A stretch of 64,000 bases of DNA from Halodurantibacterium flavum (GTDB lineage Bacteria > Pseudomonadota > Alphaproteobacteria > Rhodobacterales > Rhodobacteraceae). The notes beneath the pieces were generated by a model. The model ran no database searches, was not told the origin of the DNA, and saw only the letters and a program-made list of their open reading frames with translations. The first letter of the stretch is position 1. Each line of letters starts with the position of its first letter. The stretch is taken from NCBI RefSeq assembly GCF_042681825.1, contig NZ_JBHUGH010000010.1, positions 186,001 to 250,000 on the forward strand, given 5' to 3'. This document shows positions 1 to 8,338 of the stretch, piece after piece. The position numbers and the translations under genes were made by a program.

Positions 1-2
1 TC

Positions 3-1244
3 ATGGGTGACCCTACGCTGGCGCCCTTCGCGGCGCAGCACAAGGCGCTTGCCCTTGCCTCGGCCGGTGATTTCGAAGGCGCCGAGGAAATCCTGCGCGG
101 CGCGGCCGGCAGCGGGCTTGGCCTGACGCGCCGGGGCGTGCAAGCGCATGTTCAGGTGCTGAGCCAGCTTGACCGGGTCGAAGAGGCGCAGGCCCTGCTT
201 GCCGCCGTCCTGGATGCGAATGCCGATCCGGTGCTGGAATCCCTGCAGGAACGGCTGGCGGATGGCGAGGTGCTGCCCTTTACCATCATCCAGCAGCCGG
301 CGGATGGCGTGGCCGAGGTCTTCTATTCCGTCGCCATGGCCCTGGCGCCGGAGGACGGCGATCAGTCGGCGCTTCTTTACGCGCGGCTGGCCAGCCACGA
401 CCGGCCCGCGCATACGGACGCAATCCTGCTATCGGCGAGCCTTCTGGAGTCGATGGGCCAGTACGACCTGGCGACGGCGGCCTATAACCGCATTTCCCGC
501 GACGATCCGGCCTATGATGCGGCCGAGCTTGGCCGGGCCGAGGCGCTTTATAATGGCGGGCGGGTCGAAGCCGCCATCGAGGTAATGGAACAGCTTGCAA
601 GGGCGCGCCCGGACCTTCCGCTGATCCATATCGGCCTTGGGGACATGTTGCGCCGTGAAGGCCGCCATGCCGAGGCGATCCCCGCCTATGACCGCGCCAT
701 CGCGCTGATCGATGAACCGAGCGACGGTCATTGGGCGCTTTTCTACAGCCGCGGCATTTCGCATGAGCGGGAAGGGAACTGGCCCGAGGCCGAGGCGGAT
801 TTCCGGTCGGCACTGGATCTGCGCCCGGATCAGCCGCTTGTTCTCAACTATCTCGGCTATTCCTACGTCGAGAGGAACGAGAACCTTGACGAGGCGCTGG
901 GCATGATCGAACGCGCGGTCGCCGCGCGCCCCGAGGACGGCTTCATCACCGACAGTCTGGGTTGGGTGCTTTATCGCCTCGGCCGCTATGAAGAAGCCGT
1001 GGAGCATATGGAGCGGGCGGTCGAACTGACCGCGACGGACCCGATCATCAACGATCATCTGGGCGATGTTTACTGGGCCGTCGGACGCCGCCTTGAGGCT
1101 GAGTTCCAGTGGCGCCGCGCCCTCTCGTTCAAGCCGGAACCGGAGGAGGAACGGCGCATCCGTCGCAAGCTGGATGTCGGGCTGGACGCGGTTCTTGCCG
1201 AGGAAGGCGCCCCGCCGCTGCGCATGACGATGAATGGCAACTGA
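3..1244 (+). CDS. TPR-repeat protein (5' end probably outside window)
   Basis: The visible 413 residues are almost entirely tetratricopeptide repeats. From about residue 115 to 395 there are at least seven helix-turn-helix units with the typical small/large residue spacing (for example segments around GRAEALYNGGRVEAA and DSLGWVLYRLGRYEEA). TPR proteins act as scaffolds for protein-protein contacts; I cannot assign a partner. The first ATG is at the very edge of the window and the protein begins mid-repeat without a signal peptide or ribosome binding site, so the true start is probably upstream. Its stop overlaps the ispE start by 11 bases, suggesting cotranscription and translational coupling with ispE. 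The reading frame and TPR nature are clear; the function is unknown. Confidence 0.85.
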   Translation: MGDPTLAPFAAQHKALALASAGDFEGAEEILRGAAGSGLGLTRRGVQAHVQVLSQLDRVEEAQALLAAVLDANADPVLESLQERLADGEVLPFTIIQQPADGVAEVFYSVAMALAPEDGDQSALLYARLASHDRPAHTDAILLSASLLESMGQYDLATAAYNRISRDDPAYDAAELGRAEALYNGGRVEAAIEVMEQLARARPDLPLIHIGLGDMLRREGRHAEAIPAYDRAIALIDEPSDGHWALFYSRGISHEREGNWPEAEADFRSALDLRPDQPLVLNYLGYSYVERNENLDEALGMIERAVAARPEDGFITDSLGWVLYRLGRYEEAVEHMERAVELTATDPIINDHLGDVYWAVGRRLEAEFQWRRALSFKPEPEEERRIRRKLDVGLDAVLAEEGAPPLRMTMNGN

Positions 1245-2097
1245 GGGTTTTGCCCCGGCCAAGATCAACCTCGCGCTTCATGTGACGGGGCGGCGGGCGG
1301 ACGGATATCATCTGCTCGACAGCCTCGTGGTCTTTGCCGATATCGGCGATCACGTCCGGGCGGTGCCGTCCGACGCGCTGTCACTGGACGTCACCGGCCC
1401 CTATGCCGACGCGGTGCCGCAGGGCCCCGGCAACCTCGTGCTGCGGGCGGCGGCCCTGATGGGGGGGCAGGCCCGGCTTTGTCTGGAAAAGAACCTGCCG
1501 CCCGCATCCGGCATCGGCGGGGGATCGTCTGACGCCGCGGCGACGCTGCGCGTGCTGGCCGGTTTCGGGCGCGCCCTGCCTTCGGATGACGCGGTGCTTT
1601 CGCTCGGCGCCGATCTGCCTGTCTGTCTCCTTGCGCGGGCGGCGCGGATGTCGGGCATCGGCGAACGGCTGGAGCCTCTGGACGGGTTGCCCCCTTTGCC
1701 CGCAGTTCTGGTGAATCCGGGGATAGAGGTCTCGACGCCCCGGATTTTCACGGCACTGGAGCGACGCGACAACCCGCCTTTGCCTCCGCGCGTTCCCCTG
1801 TTGCCGGATGCTCCTGCGATGGCGCGATGGCTCGAACCGCTGCGCAATGACCTTGAGGCCCCCGCGCGGAACATCGCGCCGCAGGTGGGCGAGGTCATTC
1901 TGGCCCTTTCTGCCCAGCCCGATTGCCTGTTGGCGCGGATGTCGGGATCCGGGGCCACCTGTTTCGGGCTTTTCCCGACCGAAGCGGCAGCGCAGCGCGC
2001 GGCTGCGGCCCTGTCGGCGGCAGAACCCGGGTGGTGGGTCCGCGCCGGGACGCTGGGCGCGCAGGCGCCCGCCAGAATGGATGTGGCGCCTAGCTGA
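1234..2097 (+). CDS. ispE: 4-diphosphocytidyl-2-C-methyl-D-erythritol kinase
   Basis: GHMP-family kinase of the MEP (non-mevalonate) isoprenoid pathway: it phosphorylates the 2-hydroxyl of CDP-methylerythritol with ATP in the cytoplasm. The 287-residue length is typical. Residue K10 lies in the APAKINL motif, the glycine-rich ATP loop PASGIGGGSSDA is at residues 90-101, and GADLPV at 125-130 is the family's substrate-site motif. The ATG at 1234 lies inside the end of the TPR gene, so the two are probably translated in a coupled way. The 3' end overlaps the last 8 bases of the convergent polyprenyl synthase gene, which also belongs to isoprenoid metabolism. Assignment is confident. Confidence 0.95.
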   Translation: MATEGFAPAKINLALHVTGRRADGYHLLDSLVVFADIGDHVRAVPSDALSLDVTGPYADAVPQGPGNLVLRAAALMGGQARLCLEKNLPPASGIGGGSSDAAATLRVLAGFGRALPSDDAVLSLGADLPVCLLARAARMSGIGERLEPLDGLPPLPAVLVNPGIEVSTPRIFTALERRDNPPLPPRVPLLPDAPAMARWLEPLRNDLEAPARNIAPQVGEVILALSAQPDCLLARMSGSGATCFGLFPTEAAAQRAAAALSAAEPGWWVRAGTLGAQAPARMDVAPS

Positions 2098-3103
2098 TCC
2101 GCTCGACCACGAAATCCGACAGGTCGGACAGCATGTCCCGCAGGTCATGCGGGGGCAGTTCCGAAACGGCGGCCTTGGCGCGGGCAGCCCAGGCGAGGGC
2201 CTCTTGTCGCGTCTCTTCAAGCGCGCCGTGGCGATGCAGGAGCCGCAGCGCCTCTTCCAGATCGCCCTCGCGCTGCTGGCGTTTCTCGATCACCCGTTCC
2301 CAGAAGGCGCGCTCTTCGGCGCTGGCCCGGGCCACGGCCTTGATCACCGGCAGCGTCAGCTTGCCCTCGCGGAAATCGTCCCCGACATTCTTGCCGATCG
2401 TCTCGCTTGCCCCGCCATAATCGAGCAGGTCGTCAACGATCTGAAAGCTGATCCCCAAGGCATCGCCATAGGTCCGCAGCGCGGCAATCTGATCGTCCGG
2501 CGCCTTGGCCACGACAGCGCCCGATTCGGCCGCCGCCGCGAAAAGTGCTGCCGTCTTGCCCCGCACGACCTGAAGGTAGACGGCCTCATCCGTCCGCAGA
2601 TCCTGCGCGGCGGTCAGTTGCAGCACCTCGCCCTCGGCGATCGTGGCCGACGCATCCGCGAGGATGTCGAGCACCCGGAGCGAGCCAGGCTCGACCATCA
2701 ACTGAAACGAACGGGCAAAGAGATAGTCGCCCACCAGAACGCTCGACTTGTTGTCCCACAAAAGGTTCGCCGTGGGCCGGCCCCGGCGACGCTCGCTTTC
2801 ATCGACCACGTCGTCGTGCAGCAGGGTCGCCGTGTGGATGAACTCGACCGTTGCCGCCAGATGGATGTGGTGCGGGCCGTCATAACCGCAGAGTCGCGCC
2901 GCAGCGAGCGTGAGCATTGGGCGCAGCCGCTTGCCCCCCGCCTCGACCAGATGTGCCGTCACCTCGGGGATGCGGGGGGCGTGACGCGATGCCATCCGTT
3001 CCCGGATCAGCCGGTTCACCGCATCCATGTCATCCGAGAGATAGTCTGCCAGGCGTTCATGCGGCTTGCCGGCGGGCGATTGCGCTCTGTTGTCCAAACT
3101 CAT
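2090..3103 (-). CDS. Polyprenyl diphosphate synthase (octa-/decaprenyl type)
   Basis: Trans-prenyltransferase that elongates farnesyl diphosphate with isopentenyl diphosphate to make the long side chain of ubiquinone. The 337-residue protein has both aspartate-rich metal-binding motifs: DDVVDE at residues 97-102 and DDLLD at 224-228, with GGKRLRP at 56-62 binding isopentenyl diphosphate. The start chosen is the ATG at 3103, giving an N-terminus of family length; the frame is open further upstream but that extension has no similarity to the family. Chain length (C40, C45 or C50) cannot be decided from sequence by eye; Rhodobacteraceae normally make ubiquinone-10. It runs convergently into ispE with overlapping stop codons. 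Confidence 0.93.
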   Translation of the reverse strand: MSLDNRAQSPAGKPHERLADYLSDDMDAVNRLIRERMASRHAPRIPEVTAHLVEAGGKRLRPMLTLAAARLCGYDGPHHIHLAATVEFIHTATLLHDDVVDESERRRGRPTANLLWDNKSSVLVGDYLFARSFQLMVEPGSLRVLDILADASATIAEGEVLQLTAAQDLRTDEAVYLQVVRGKTAALFAAAAESGAVVAKAPDDQIAALRTYGDALGISFQIVDDLLDYGGASETIGKNVGDDFREGKLTLPVIKAVARASAEERAFWERVIEKRQQREGDLEEALRLLHRHGALEETRQEALAWAARAKAAVSELPPHDLRDMLSDLSDFVVERIS

Positions 3104-3157
3104 GCCTGTCCTGCTACCTGTCTCGACAAAGGGGCCGGTTCGTTCATAGTGTCGGGC

Positions 3158-3373
3158 ATGAGGGAACTTTTGCGCACCACCGACCCCACCATCATCACAT
3201 TCGCAACGGCGATCCTTGAGGGGCACGATATAGTCGTCTTTCCGATGGACGTCCACATGAGCGTTCTCGAGGGCTCCATCGGCATTTTGCCGCGGCGGCT
3301 GATGGTGCGTGATCAGGACCATTTCCTTGCGCGGCAGATCCTGCGTGACCACGATCTGGACCTGCCCGATTGA
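3158..3373 (+). CDS. DUF2007-like small protein
   Basis: A 71-residue protein (begins MRELLRTTDPT, ends HDLDLPD) with the layout of the DUF2007 family, sometimes called putative signal-transducing proteins: a short beta-alpha-beta unit starting with a basic segment and an ILEGHDI motif near residues 19-25. No enzymatic function is known for the family. No Shine-Dalgarno sequence precedes the ATG; instead a promoter-like pair (TCGACA at 3123-3128, CATAGT at 3145-3150, spacer 16) would put transcription at about 3157, so the message may be leaderless. Its TGA stop overlaps the TTG start of the downstream methyltransferase. Family call is moderate; the gene itself is well supported by conserved context and coding pattern. 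Confidence 0.75.
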   Translation: MRELLRTTDPTIITFATAILEGHDIVVFPMDVHMSVLEGSIGILPRRLMVRDQDHFLARQILRDHDLDLPD

Positions 3374-4143
3374 CCGCCGACCTGACCGAAGATCGTTTTC
3401 TGAACGGCCGCATCACGCTTTGGCAGCCGCTGCGCGGCTATCGTGCGGCCATGGACCCCGTTTTTCTGGCGGCGGCGGTGCCGGCGCAGGCGGGGCAGAC
3501 CGTTCTTGAACTCGGCTGCGGGGCAGGGGCGGCGAGCCTCTGCCTCCATGCCCGTGTGCCGGGCCTTGTCATCCATGGGGTGGAGCGTCAGGCAGATTAC
3601 GCGGAACTCGCGCGTCGCAACGCCGCCCGGAACGGCGCGGCGATGACCGTGACCGAGGCCGATCTGACCGACCTGCCGCCGGTGTTGCGCGGCCTTTCGG
3701 TGGATCATGTGATCGCGAACCCCCCCTATTTCCCCTCCGGCGGCGGCACTGCCGCCGACGATCCCGGGCGCGAAACGGCGCTGCGAGAGGAAACGCCCCT
3801 GGCCCAATGGCTCGATACTGCCTTTCGCCGTTTGCGTCCGGGGGGCTTTCTGACGTTGATCCAGGCCGCCGATCGTCTGCCCGAGGTTCTTGCCGCCATC
3901 GCCGCCCGGGGCGGCAGCACGATGGTTCTGCCGGTGGCGGCGCGCATGGGGCGGCCTGCGCGGCGCGTGATCGTTCAGTGCCGGAAAGGCGCGAAGGGGC
4001 CCTTCACCCTGCTGGCGCCGTTCATTCTTCATTCAGGCGATGAACATGAACGGGACGGGGAATCCCTTACTGATGAAGCGCGCGCCATCCTGCGCGATGC
4101 CGCGCCGCTCGCTTTGCCGCCGCGGGCGAAGTTTCGCCTCTGA
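3370..4143 (+). CDS. Class I SAM-dependent methyltransferase (TrmN6/YfiC-like)
   Basis: Rossmann-fold methyltransferase of 257 residues. The SAM-binding glycine loop is ELGCGAG at residues 47-53, the acidic loop follows strand 2 near residue 72 (VER), and the catalytic NPPY motif at 117-120 marks it as an N6-adenine or exocyclic-amine methyltransferase. Overall layout, including NGRITLWQP near the N-terminus and FFPSGG-type residues after NPPY, resembles TrmN6, which modifies A37 of tRNA1(Val); the exact substrate is inferred. The likely start is a TTG at 3370 that overlaps the upstream TGA. Codon use matches the neighbours. Confidence 0.85.
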   Translation: MTADLTEDRFLNGRITLWQPLRGYRAAMDPVFLAAAVPAQAGQTVLELGCGAGAASLCLHARVPGLVIHGVERQADYAELARRNAARNGAAMTVTEADLTDLPPVLRGLSVDHVIANPPYFPSGGGTAADDPGRETALREETPLAQWLDTAFRRLRPGGFLTLIQAADRLPEVLAAIAARGGSTMVLPVAARMGRPARRVIVQCRKGAKGPFTLLAPFILHSGDEHERDGESLTDEARAILRDAAPLALPPRAKFRL

Positions 4144-4225
4144 CGGGTCTCGGCCCGGTTTTGCGTGACGCGACTCGGTATCTGTGCTGGAATTGTGACA
4201 CGGACATAACAGAGAGGAGACTGCA

Positions 4226-4396
4226 ATGAGCTTGAGCTCGCATGTGCAAGAATTGCGTCGGAAACACCAAACTCTCTCGGATCAGGTCGAGAAGGCGCAA
4301 AAGCGCCCCTCGGTCGATGCCGCGCGGATTGCTGAGATGAAAAAGCAAAAGCTGCGGCTGAAGGAAGAAATCACCCGCCTTTCGCCGCAGATGTGA
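4226..4396 (+). CDS. YdcH/DUF465 family small protein
   Basis: A 56-residue, highly charged helical protein (starts MSLSSHVQEL, ends ITRLSPQM). It has the two-helix hairpin layout of the YdcH (DUF465) family: a heptad-like first helix, a short turn with VDAARIAEMKK, and a second basic helix KLRLKEEI. The function of the family is unknown; members often sit in energy- or envelope-related neighbourhoods. The ATG at 4226 is preceded by a good ribosome binding site (AGAGAGGAGA, about 6 bases upstream). It ends nine bases from the convergent EamA-transporter stop codon. Too short to be picked up by most length cut-offs. Confidence 0.85.
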   Translation: MSLSSHVQELRRKHQTLSDQVEKAQKRPSVDAARIAEMKKQKLRLKEEITRLSPQM

Positions 4397-4405
4397 CCTG
4401 CGGCC

Positions 4406-5272
4406 CTAGCGCGCGCTGGCCCTTGCGGCCAGTGCGGCACCCCCGGCGATAAGGATCGCCGCAACGATAATGGTCGGCGTCGCCCGTGTGATGCCGGCCA
4501 TGATCAAGGCGAGCGTGGACAAAAGCGGGGCGGCATAGGATGCCACGCCCAAAAGCTGGATGTCCCCGCGCTTGACGCCTATGTCCCAGACATAAAAGGC
4601 CAGCCCGACCGGCCCGAGGCCGAGCGCCACGACCGAGAGCCAGGACATTGCGCTGCCCGGCCAGACTGTTTCCTCGAACATGAGATGCGCCCCGACCGAA
4701 AGCACCGCCGTCGCAAGGCAGAAGACAGCGACCGTCTCTGTCGGCACGTTTCCAAGCCGCCGCGACAGAACGGAATAAGCCGACCATGTCAGCGCGCAGA
4801 GGAAGGCCAGCGTCAGCCCCGGGAGGGCGCCGGGGTCAATTCCGCCGGCGCCGCCAAGCACGATCAGCCCCGCCCCCAGAAACGCGATGAGCCCCCCGGC
4901 GATATGACCGGGCCGTAACTTCTCACCCGGCAGAAGGCCCGAGAAGATCACGATGAACAGCGGCCAGAGATAGGCGATCAACCCGGCCTCTGCCGCGGGG
5001 GCAAGGCGCAGGGCAGAGAAATACAGGAAGTGATATCCGAAAAGCCCCGCGGTCCCGAAGGCATAGACCCGCCAACCGACGCCGCGCAATTGGCCAAGGC
5101 CCCCCGTCGCCGCGACCCAGACGATGCCGATCGTGCCGCCGATCCCAAAGCACATCGCGTTCAGAAGCAGCGGGGGAACCGGTTCCGACCCTTTGGTGAA
5201 AAGGGCCAGAAGCGCCCAGAGAAGGACGGCGACAAACCCGATCATCGTGGCGCGACTGCGTGCGGACGTCAT
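4406..5272 (-). CDS. EamA/DMT-superfamily transporter
   Basis: A 288-residue integral membrane protein with about ten hydrophobic segments arranged as two EamA repeats (first begins near residue 5, second near residue 145 with LTLAFLCALTWSAYSVLSRR). Drug/metabolite transporters of this type usually export amino acids or metabolites across the inner membrane; the substrate here is not predictable. A short N-terminus MTSARSRAT precedes the first helix; the start at 5272 follows a GGGGTCAGG-like ribosome binding site. It lies 92 bases downstream of phaB on the same strand, separated by a possible weak terminator, so it may or may not share the pha transcript. Confidence 0.88.
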   Translation of the reverse strand: MTSARSRATMIGFVAVLLWALLALFTKGSEPVPPLLLNAMCFGIGGTIGIVWVAATGGLGQLRGVGWRVYAFGTAGLFGYHFLYFSALRLAPAAEAGLIAYLWPLFIVIFSGLLPGEKLRPGHIAGGLIAFLGAGLIVLGGAGGIDPGALPGLTLAFLCALTWSAYSVLSRRLGNVPTETVAVFCLATAVLSVGAHLMFEETVWPGSAMSWLSVVALGLGPVGLAFYVWDIGVKRGDIQLLGVASYAAPLLSTLALIMAGITRATPTIIVAAILIAGGAALAARASAR

Positions 5273-5311
5273 CCTGACCCCTTTCCTGAACGAGGTCAGA
5301 AAGCGCGAAAC

Positions 5312-5334
5312 GCCGCCCTGTGCAAGGGGGCGGC
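5312..5334 (-). terminator. Possible weak terminator after phaB
   Basis: A 7-bp inverted repeat (GCCGCCC / GGGCGGC with a 9-base loop) lies between phaB and the EamA gene. On the minus strand it is followed by GTTTCG, a short and imperfect T tract, so termination would be partial. Confidence 0.4.
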
Positions 5335-5364
5335 GCCTGCGGTCCGATCGCCGCTCAGCGGTCG

Positions 5365-6090
5365 TCAGACGAAGAATTGCCCGCCGTTGGCGCTGAGCGT
5401 CGCACCCGTGATGAAGCCCGCATCCTCGGACGCGAGGAAGACGACGCAGCGCGCGATCTCTTCGGGTTCGCCCAGACGGCCGACCGGAATCTGCGGGATG
5501 ATCCGTTCGTTGAGCACCTTCTCGTCGATGGCCCGCACCATTTCGGTGGCGATGTAGCCGGGGCAGATCGCGTTGACGGTGATGCCGGCCCGCGCGCCTT
5601 CTTGCGCCAGCGCCTTGGTCAGGCCGAGATCGCCCGCCTTGGCCGCCGAATAGTTGACCTGCCCCGCCTGACCTTTCTGTCCGTTGATCGAGCTGATCGT
5701 GATGATCCGCCCGAACTTGCGGTCCCGCATCCCGGGCCAGACAGGGTGGGTCATGTTGAAGACACCGGTAAGGTTGGTGTCGATGACCTCTTTCCACTGC
5801 TGCGGCGTCATCTTGTGGAACATCGCGTCGCGGGTGATCCCGGCGTTGTTCACCAGCACATCGACGGGGCCCAGATCAGCCTCGACACGCGCAATTCCGT
5901 CCGCGCAGGCGTCGTAATCCGCCACAGACCATTTATAGGTCTTGATGCCGGTATCGGCGCTGAACGCCTCTGCCGCGGCGTCATTGCCGGCATAGTTCGC
6001 CGCGACCTGATACCCCGCGTCTCGTAGCGCTACCGAAATTGCCGCGCCAATTCCGCGCGTTCCACCGGTAACGAGTGCAACCCTTGCCAT
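5365..6090 (-). CDS. phaB: Acetoacetyl-CoA reductase
   Basis: NADPH-dependent short-chain dehydrogenase that reduces acetoacetyl-CoA to (R)-3-hydroxybutyryl-CoA, the monomer for polyhydroxybutyrate. At 241 residues it has family length. Cofactor motif TGGTRGIG is at residues 8-15, NNAG at 81-84, and the catalytic Ser (TISS, near 133-134), Tyr147 and Lys151 (YSAAK) are all present. It lies 98 bases downstream of phaA in the same direction; the gap contains a strong hairpin. No PHB synthase (phaC) is in the window, as is common in Rhodobacteraceae where phaAB and phaC are separate. Confidence 0.96.
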   Translation of the reverse strand: MARVALVTGGTRGIGAAISVALRDAGYQVAANYAGNDAAAEAFSADTGIKTYKWSVADYDACADGIARVEADLGPVDVLVNNAGITRDAMFHKMTPQQWKEVIDTNLTGVFNMTHPVWPGMRDRKFGRIITISSINGQKGQAGQVNYSAAKAGDLGLTKALAQEGARAGITVNAICPGYIATEMVRAIDEKVLNERIIPQIPVGRLGEPEEIARCVVFLASEDAGFITGATLSANGGQFFV

Positions 6091-6137
6091 GATCCCCCCT
6101 CCAGGTTGTAGCCGTTTTCCAGCCTAGCGACCGGCCG

Positions 6138-6166
6138 GCGCCCGCGCAATAATATTGCGCAGGCGC
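6138..6166 (-). promoter_or_regulatory. Hairpin between phaA and phaB
   Basis: A 29-base near-perfect palindrome: 12 paired bases per arm (GCGCC then GCGCAAT) with one C/A mismatch and an AAT loop. No T tract follows on either strand, so it is not a classic terminator. It could be an mRNA stabilising or processing hairpin in the phaA-phaB message, or a protein-binding site. Confidence 0.6.
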
Positions 6167-6188
6167 TGCGGTTTACGGGCGTTGTGAT

Positions 6189-7364
6189 CTACGGGCGTTC
6201 GAGGCACATTGCGACGCCCATGCCCCCGCCGATGCAGAGCGTGGCAAGGCCGCGTTTCGCGCTCCGCCGCTGCATTTCGAACAGGAGCGTGTTGAGCACG
6301 CGCGCCCCGGAGGCGCCGATCGGATGGCCGATGGCGATCGCGCCGCCATTGACGTTCACGATATCGGGGTTCCAGCCCATTTCATTGTTGACGGCGCAGG
6401 CCTGGGCGGCAAAGGCCTCATTCGCCTCGATCAGTTCCAGATCGCCGGTTTTCCAGCCGGCCTTTTCCAGCGCACGGCGGCTTGCATATACCGGGCCGAC
6501 TCCCATGATCGACGGATCCAGACCCGCCGTCGCATAGGACGCGATCCTGGCAAGCGGCGTGAGGCCGCGCCGTTCGGCTTCATCGGCGGACATGACCAGC
6601 ACGGCCGCTGCGCCATCGTTGATCCCGCTCGCGTTTCCGGCCGTAACGCTGCCATCCTTTGCAAAGGCAGGTCGCAGTTTCTGCATCGCCTCGATCGTCG
6701 CACCGTGGCGGATGTATTCGTCCTGATCGACGGTGACTTCGCCTTTGCGGGTTTTCACGACGAAAGGCACGATCTCATCGGCAAAACGTCCGGCTTTCTG
6801 CGCCGCCTCGGCCTTGTTCTGGCTGGCCAGCGCGAATTCGTCCTGCATTTCGCGGCTGATCTGCCACTTTTCGGCCACGTTCTCGGCGGTCTGGCCCATG
6901 TGATAGCCGTTGAAGGCGTCCCAGAGCCCGTCCTTGATCATCGAATCGATGAAGGACATGTCGCCCATCTTGTGGCCAGCACGCAGATGCGCGACATGCG
7001 GCGCGACGCTCATGTTTTCCTGCCCGCCGGCGACAACGATGGCCGCATCCCCAAGCTGCACATGCTGCGCCGCAAGCGCGACGCTGCGCAGACCCGATCC
7101 GCAGACCTGGTTTATGCTCCATGCGGCACTTTCGATGGGAAGTCCCGCCCGGATATGCGCCTGGCGTGCCGGGTTCTGGCCCTGACCGGCCGTCAGCACC
7201 TGACCGAGGATCGTCTCCGATACCTCTGCCTTGTCGATGCCGGCGCGGGCGATGACCGCCTCGATGACCGTCGCGCCCAGTTCGTGGGCAGGGGTATTCG
7301 CAAAGGCGCCGTTGAAGCTGCCGACCGCGGTGCGTGCCGCAGAGACAATTACCACATTTGTCAT
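6189..7364 (-). CDS. phaA: Acetyl-CoA acetyltransferase (beta-ketothiolase)
   Basis: Biosynthetic thiolase that condenses two acetyl-CoA to acetoacetyl-CoA, the first step of polyhydroxybutyrate synthesis. The 391-residue protein has the nucleophilic Cys88 in NQVCGSG, His347 in GHPIGASGAR, and the second active-site Cys377 in CIGGGMG, numbering that matches the well-studied thiolases almost exactly. The start at 7364 (MTNVVIVSAART) follows a GGGAGAGGA ribosome binding site on the minus strand. It is the promoter-proximal gene of phaA-phaB. Upstream sequence contains a TGC-rich patch that could be a target for a PhaR-type regulator, but this is speculative. Confidence 0.97.
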   Translation of the reverse strand: MTNVVIVSAARTAVGSFNGAFANTPAHELGATVIEAVIARAGIDKAEVSETILGQVLTAGQGQNPARQAHIRAGLPIESAAWSINQVCGSGLRSVALAAQHVQLGDAAIVVAGGQENMSVAPHVAHLRAGHKMGDMSFIDSMIKDGLWDAFNGYHMGQTAENVAEKWQISREMQDEFALASQNKAEAAQKAGRFADEIVPFVVKTRKGEVTVDQDEYIRHGATIEAMQKLRPAFAKDGSVTAGNASGINDGAAAVLVMSADEAERRGLTPLARIASYATAGLDPSIMGVGPVYASRRALEKAGWKTGDLELIEANEAFAAQACAVNNEMGWNPDIVNVNGGAIAIGHPIGASGARVLNTLLFEMQRRSAKRGLATLCIGGGMGVAMCLERP

Positions 7365-7453
7365 GACTGGGTCCTCTCCCTTCCACCAGAGGCCATGCGG
7401 CAATGCAGCACGCGCGGCCCTCAGCCTTCACCTTGCCCGTGGGCGCGCGCACG

Positions 7454-8290
7454 TCAAGTGCCGCGGTGGCGCAGGGGAGGTTCCGCAATGGTTGTGGTGT
7501 CCGCGCCGGGGCGCGGGATCGCGGGCCCTTGTATCCCATCGATCCCGGCAGCGCCGAGCCATGCAGCATCCTCGGCCCTTTCAACCCCGCTTGCGATCAC
7601 GAAGGCCTCTGAATGACGCGCAAGCGAAAGCAGCATGGCGACGATGTTTCGCCGCCTTGCGTCATCGGCCAGGCCTTGCACCACCCGCGGGTCAAGCTGG
7701 ATGAAGTCGAAGTCCTGTGTGGCGAAGGGACGCGGGGTGAACGGGGCGGCGCCGAATCCGCAGAGCGCGAGGCTGGCACCGCGCCCCCGCAAAGGGTCGA
7801 GAAAGGCCGAGACAACGACGGGCAGCGCCGCGAACGCGGTTGCATCGACCCCGAGGATCAGGCGATCCGCAAGGGACGGGTCAAGCCGCAGCCCTGCTTC
7901 CAGTGTCATGCGCCATTCGAAGGAGCAGAGCGTTGCAGGCGATAGCGGCAGAAGAAGGCGCAGATTTTCCCGACCGCCCAGAGCGGCCAGCGCCAGACCC
8001 AGCGTTGCACAGTCGATTGCCGCACCAAGATCGGTCTCTGCACGCGCCGCGGCCAGATCGGATGGCGGAATGACGCGACCGCCCGCATCCCGCAGCCTGG
8101 GTCGCGCCTCATGAAAGGCGATCCGCGCAAGGTCACGCGCGTCATGGATCGGATGGAGCACCAGTTCCACCCGCCCTTCGGCAAGTGCCGCGCGCGCAAA
8201 GGCGGGTGCCTCACGCCGTTGCAGCGCCGCCGCGTGGTCCAGCGCGTCGGCCGCGGGGCTGTCGTTGGGCGGGGGCGGCAATCCGGTCAT
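7454..8290 (-). CDS. Degenerate EAL-domain protein
   Basis: A 278-residue protein that aligns by eye over its whole length with the EAL (cyclic-di-GMP phosphodiesterase) fold, but without intact catalytic motifs. The signature EAL is EAR at residues 61-63; the conserved Glu of the LEITE strand is missing (LADRLILGVDA, residues 140-150); DDFG is CGFG (177-180). The later motifs survive in part: FIQLD at 196-200 and VIASGVER with GIQGPAIPRP at 231-261. Known family biology suggests such proteins are non-catalytic binders or regulators. There is no sensory, GGDEF or membrane domain. It precedes the tlpA-like gene's stop by 48 bases on the same strand but is probably transcribed after it. Start is ATG 8290; a GTG lies one codon upstream. 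Confidence 0.8.
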   Translation of the reverse strand: MTGLPPPPNDSPAADALDHAAALQRREAPAFARAALAEGRVELVLHPIHDARDLARIAFHEARPRLRDAGGRVIPPSDLAAARAETDLGAAIDCATLGLALAALGGRENLRLLLPLSPATLCSFEWRMTLEAGLRLDPSLADRLILGVDATAFAALPVVVSAFLDPLRGRGASLALCGFGAAPFTPRPFATQDFDFIQLDPRVVQGLADDARRRNIVAMLLSLARHSEAFVIASGVERAEDAAWLGAAGIDGIQGPAIPRPGADTTTIAEPPLRHRGT

Positions 8291-8338
8291 CACTCAGGTC
8301 CTCTGACCCGAATGTGAGGTGCAAAAGTTAACCCGCCG

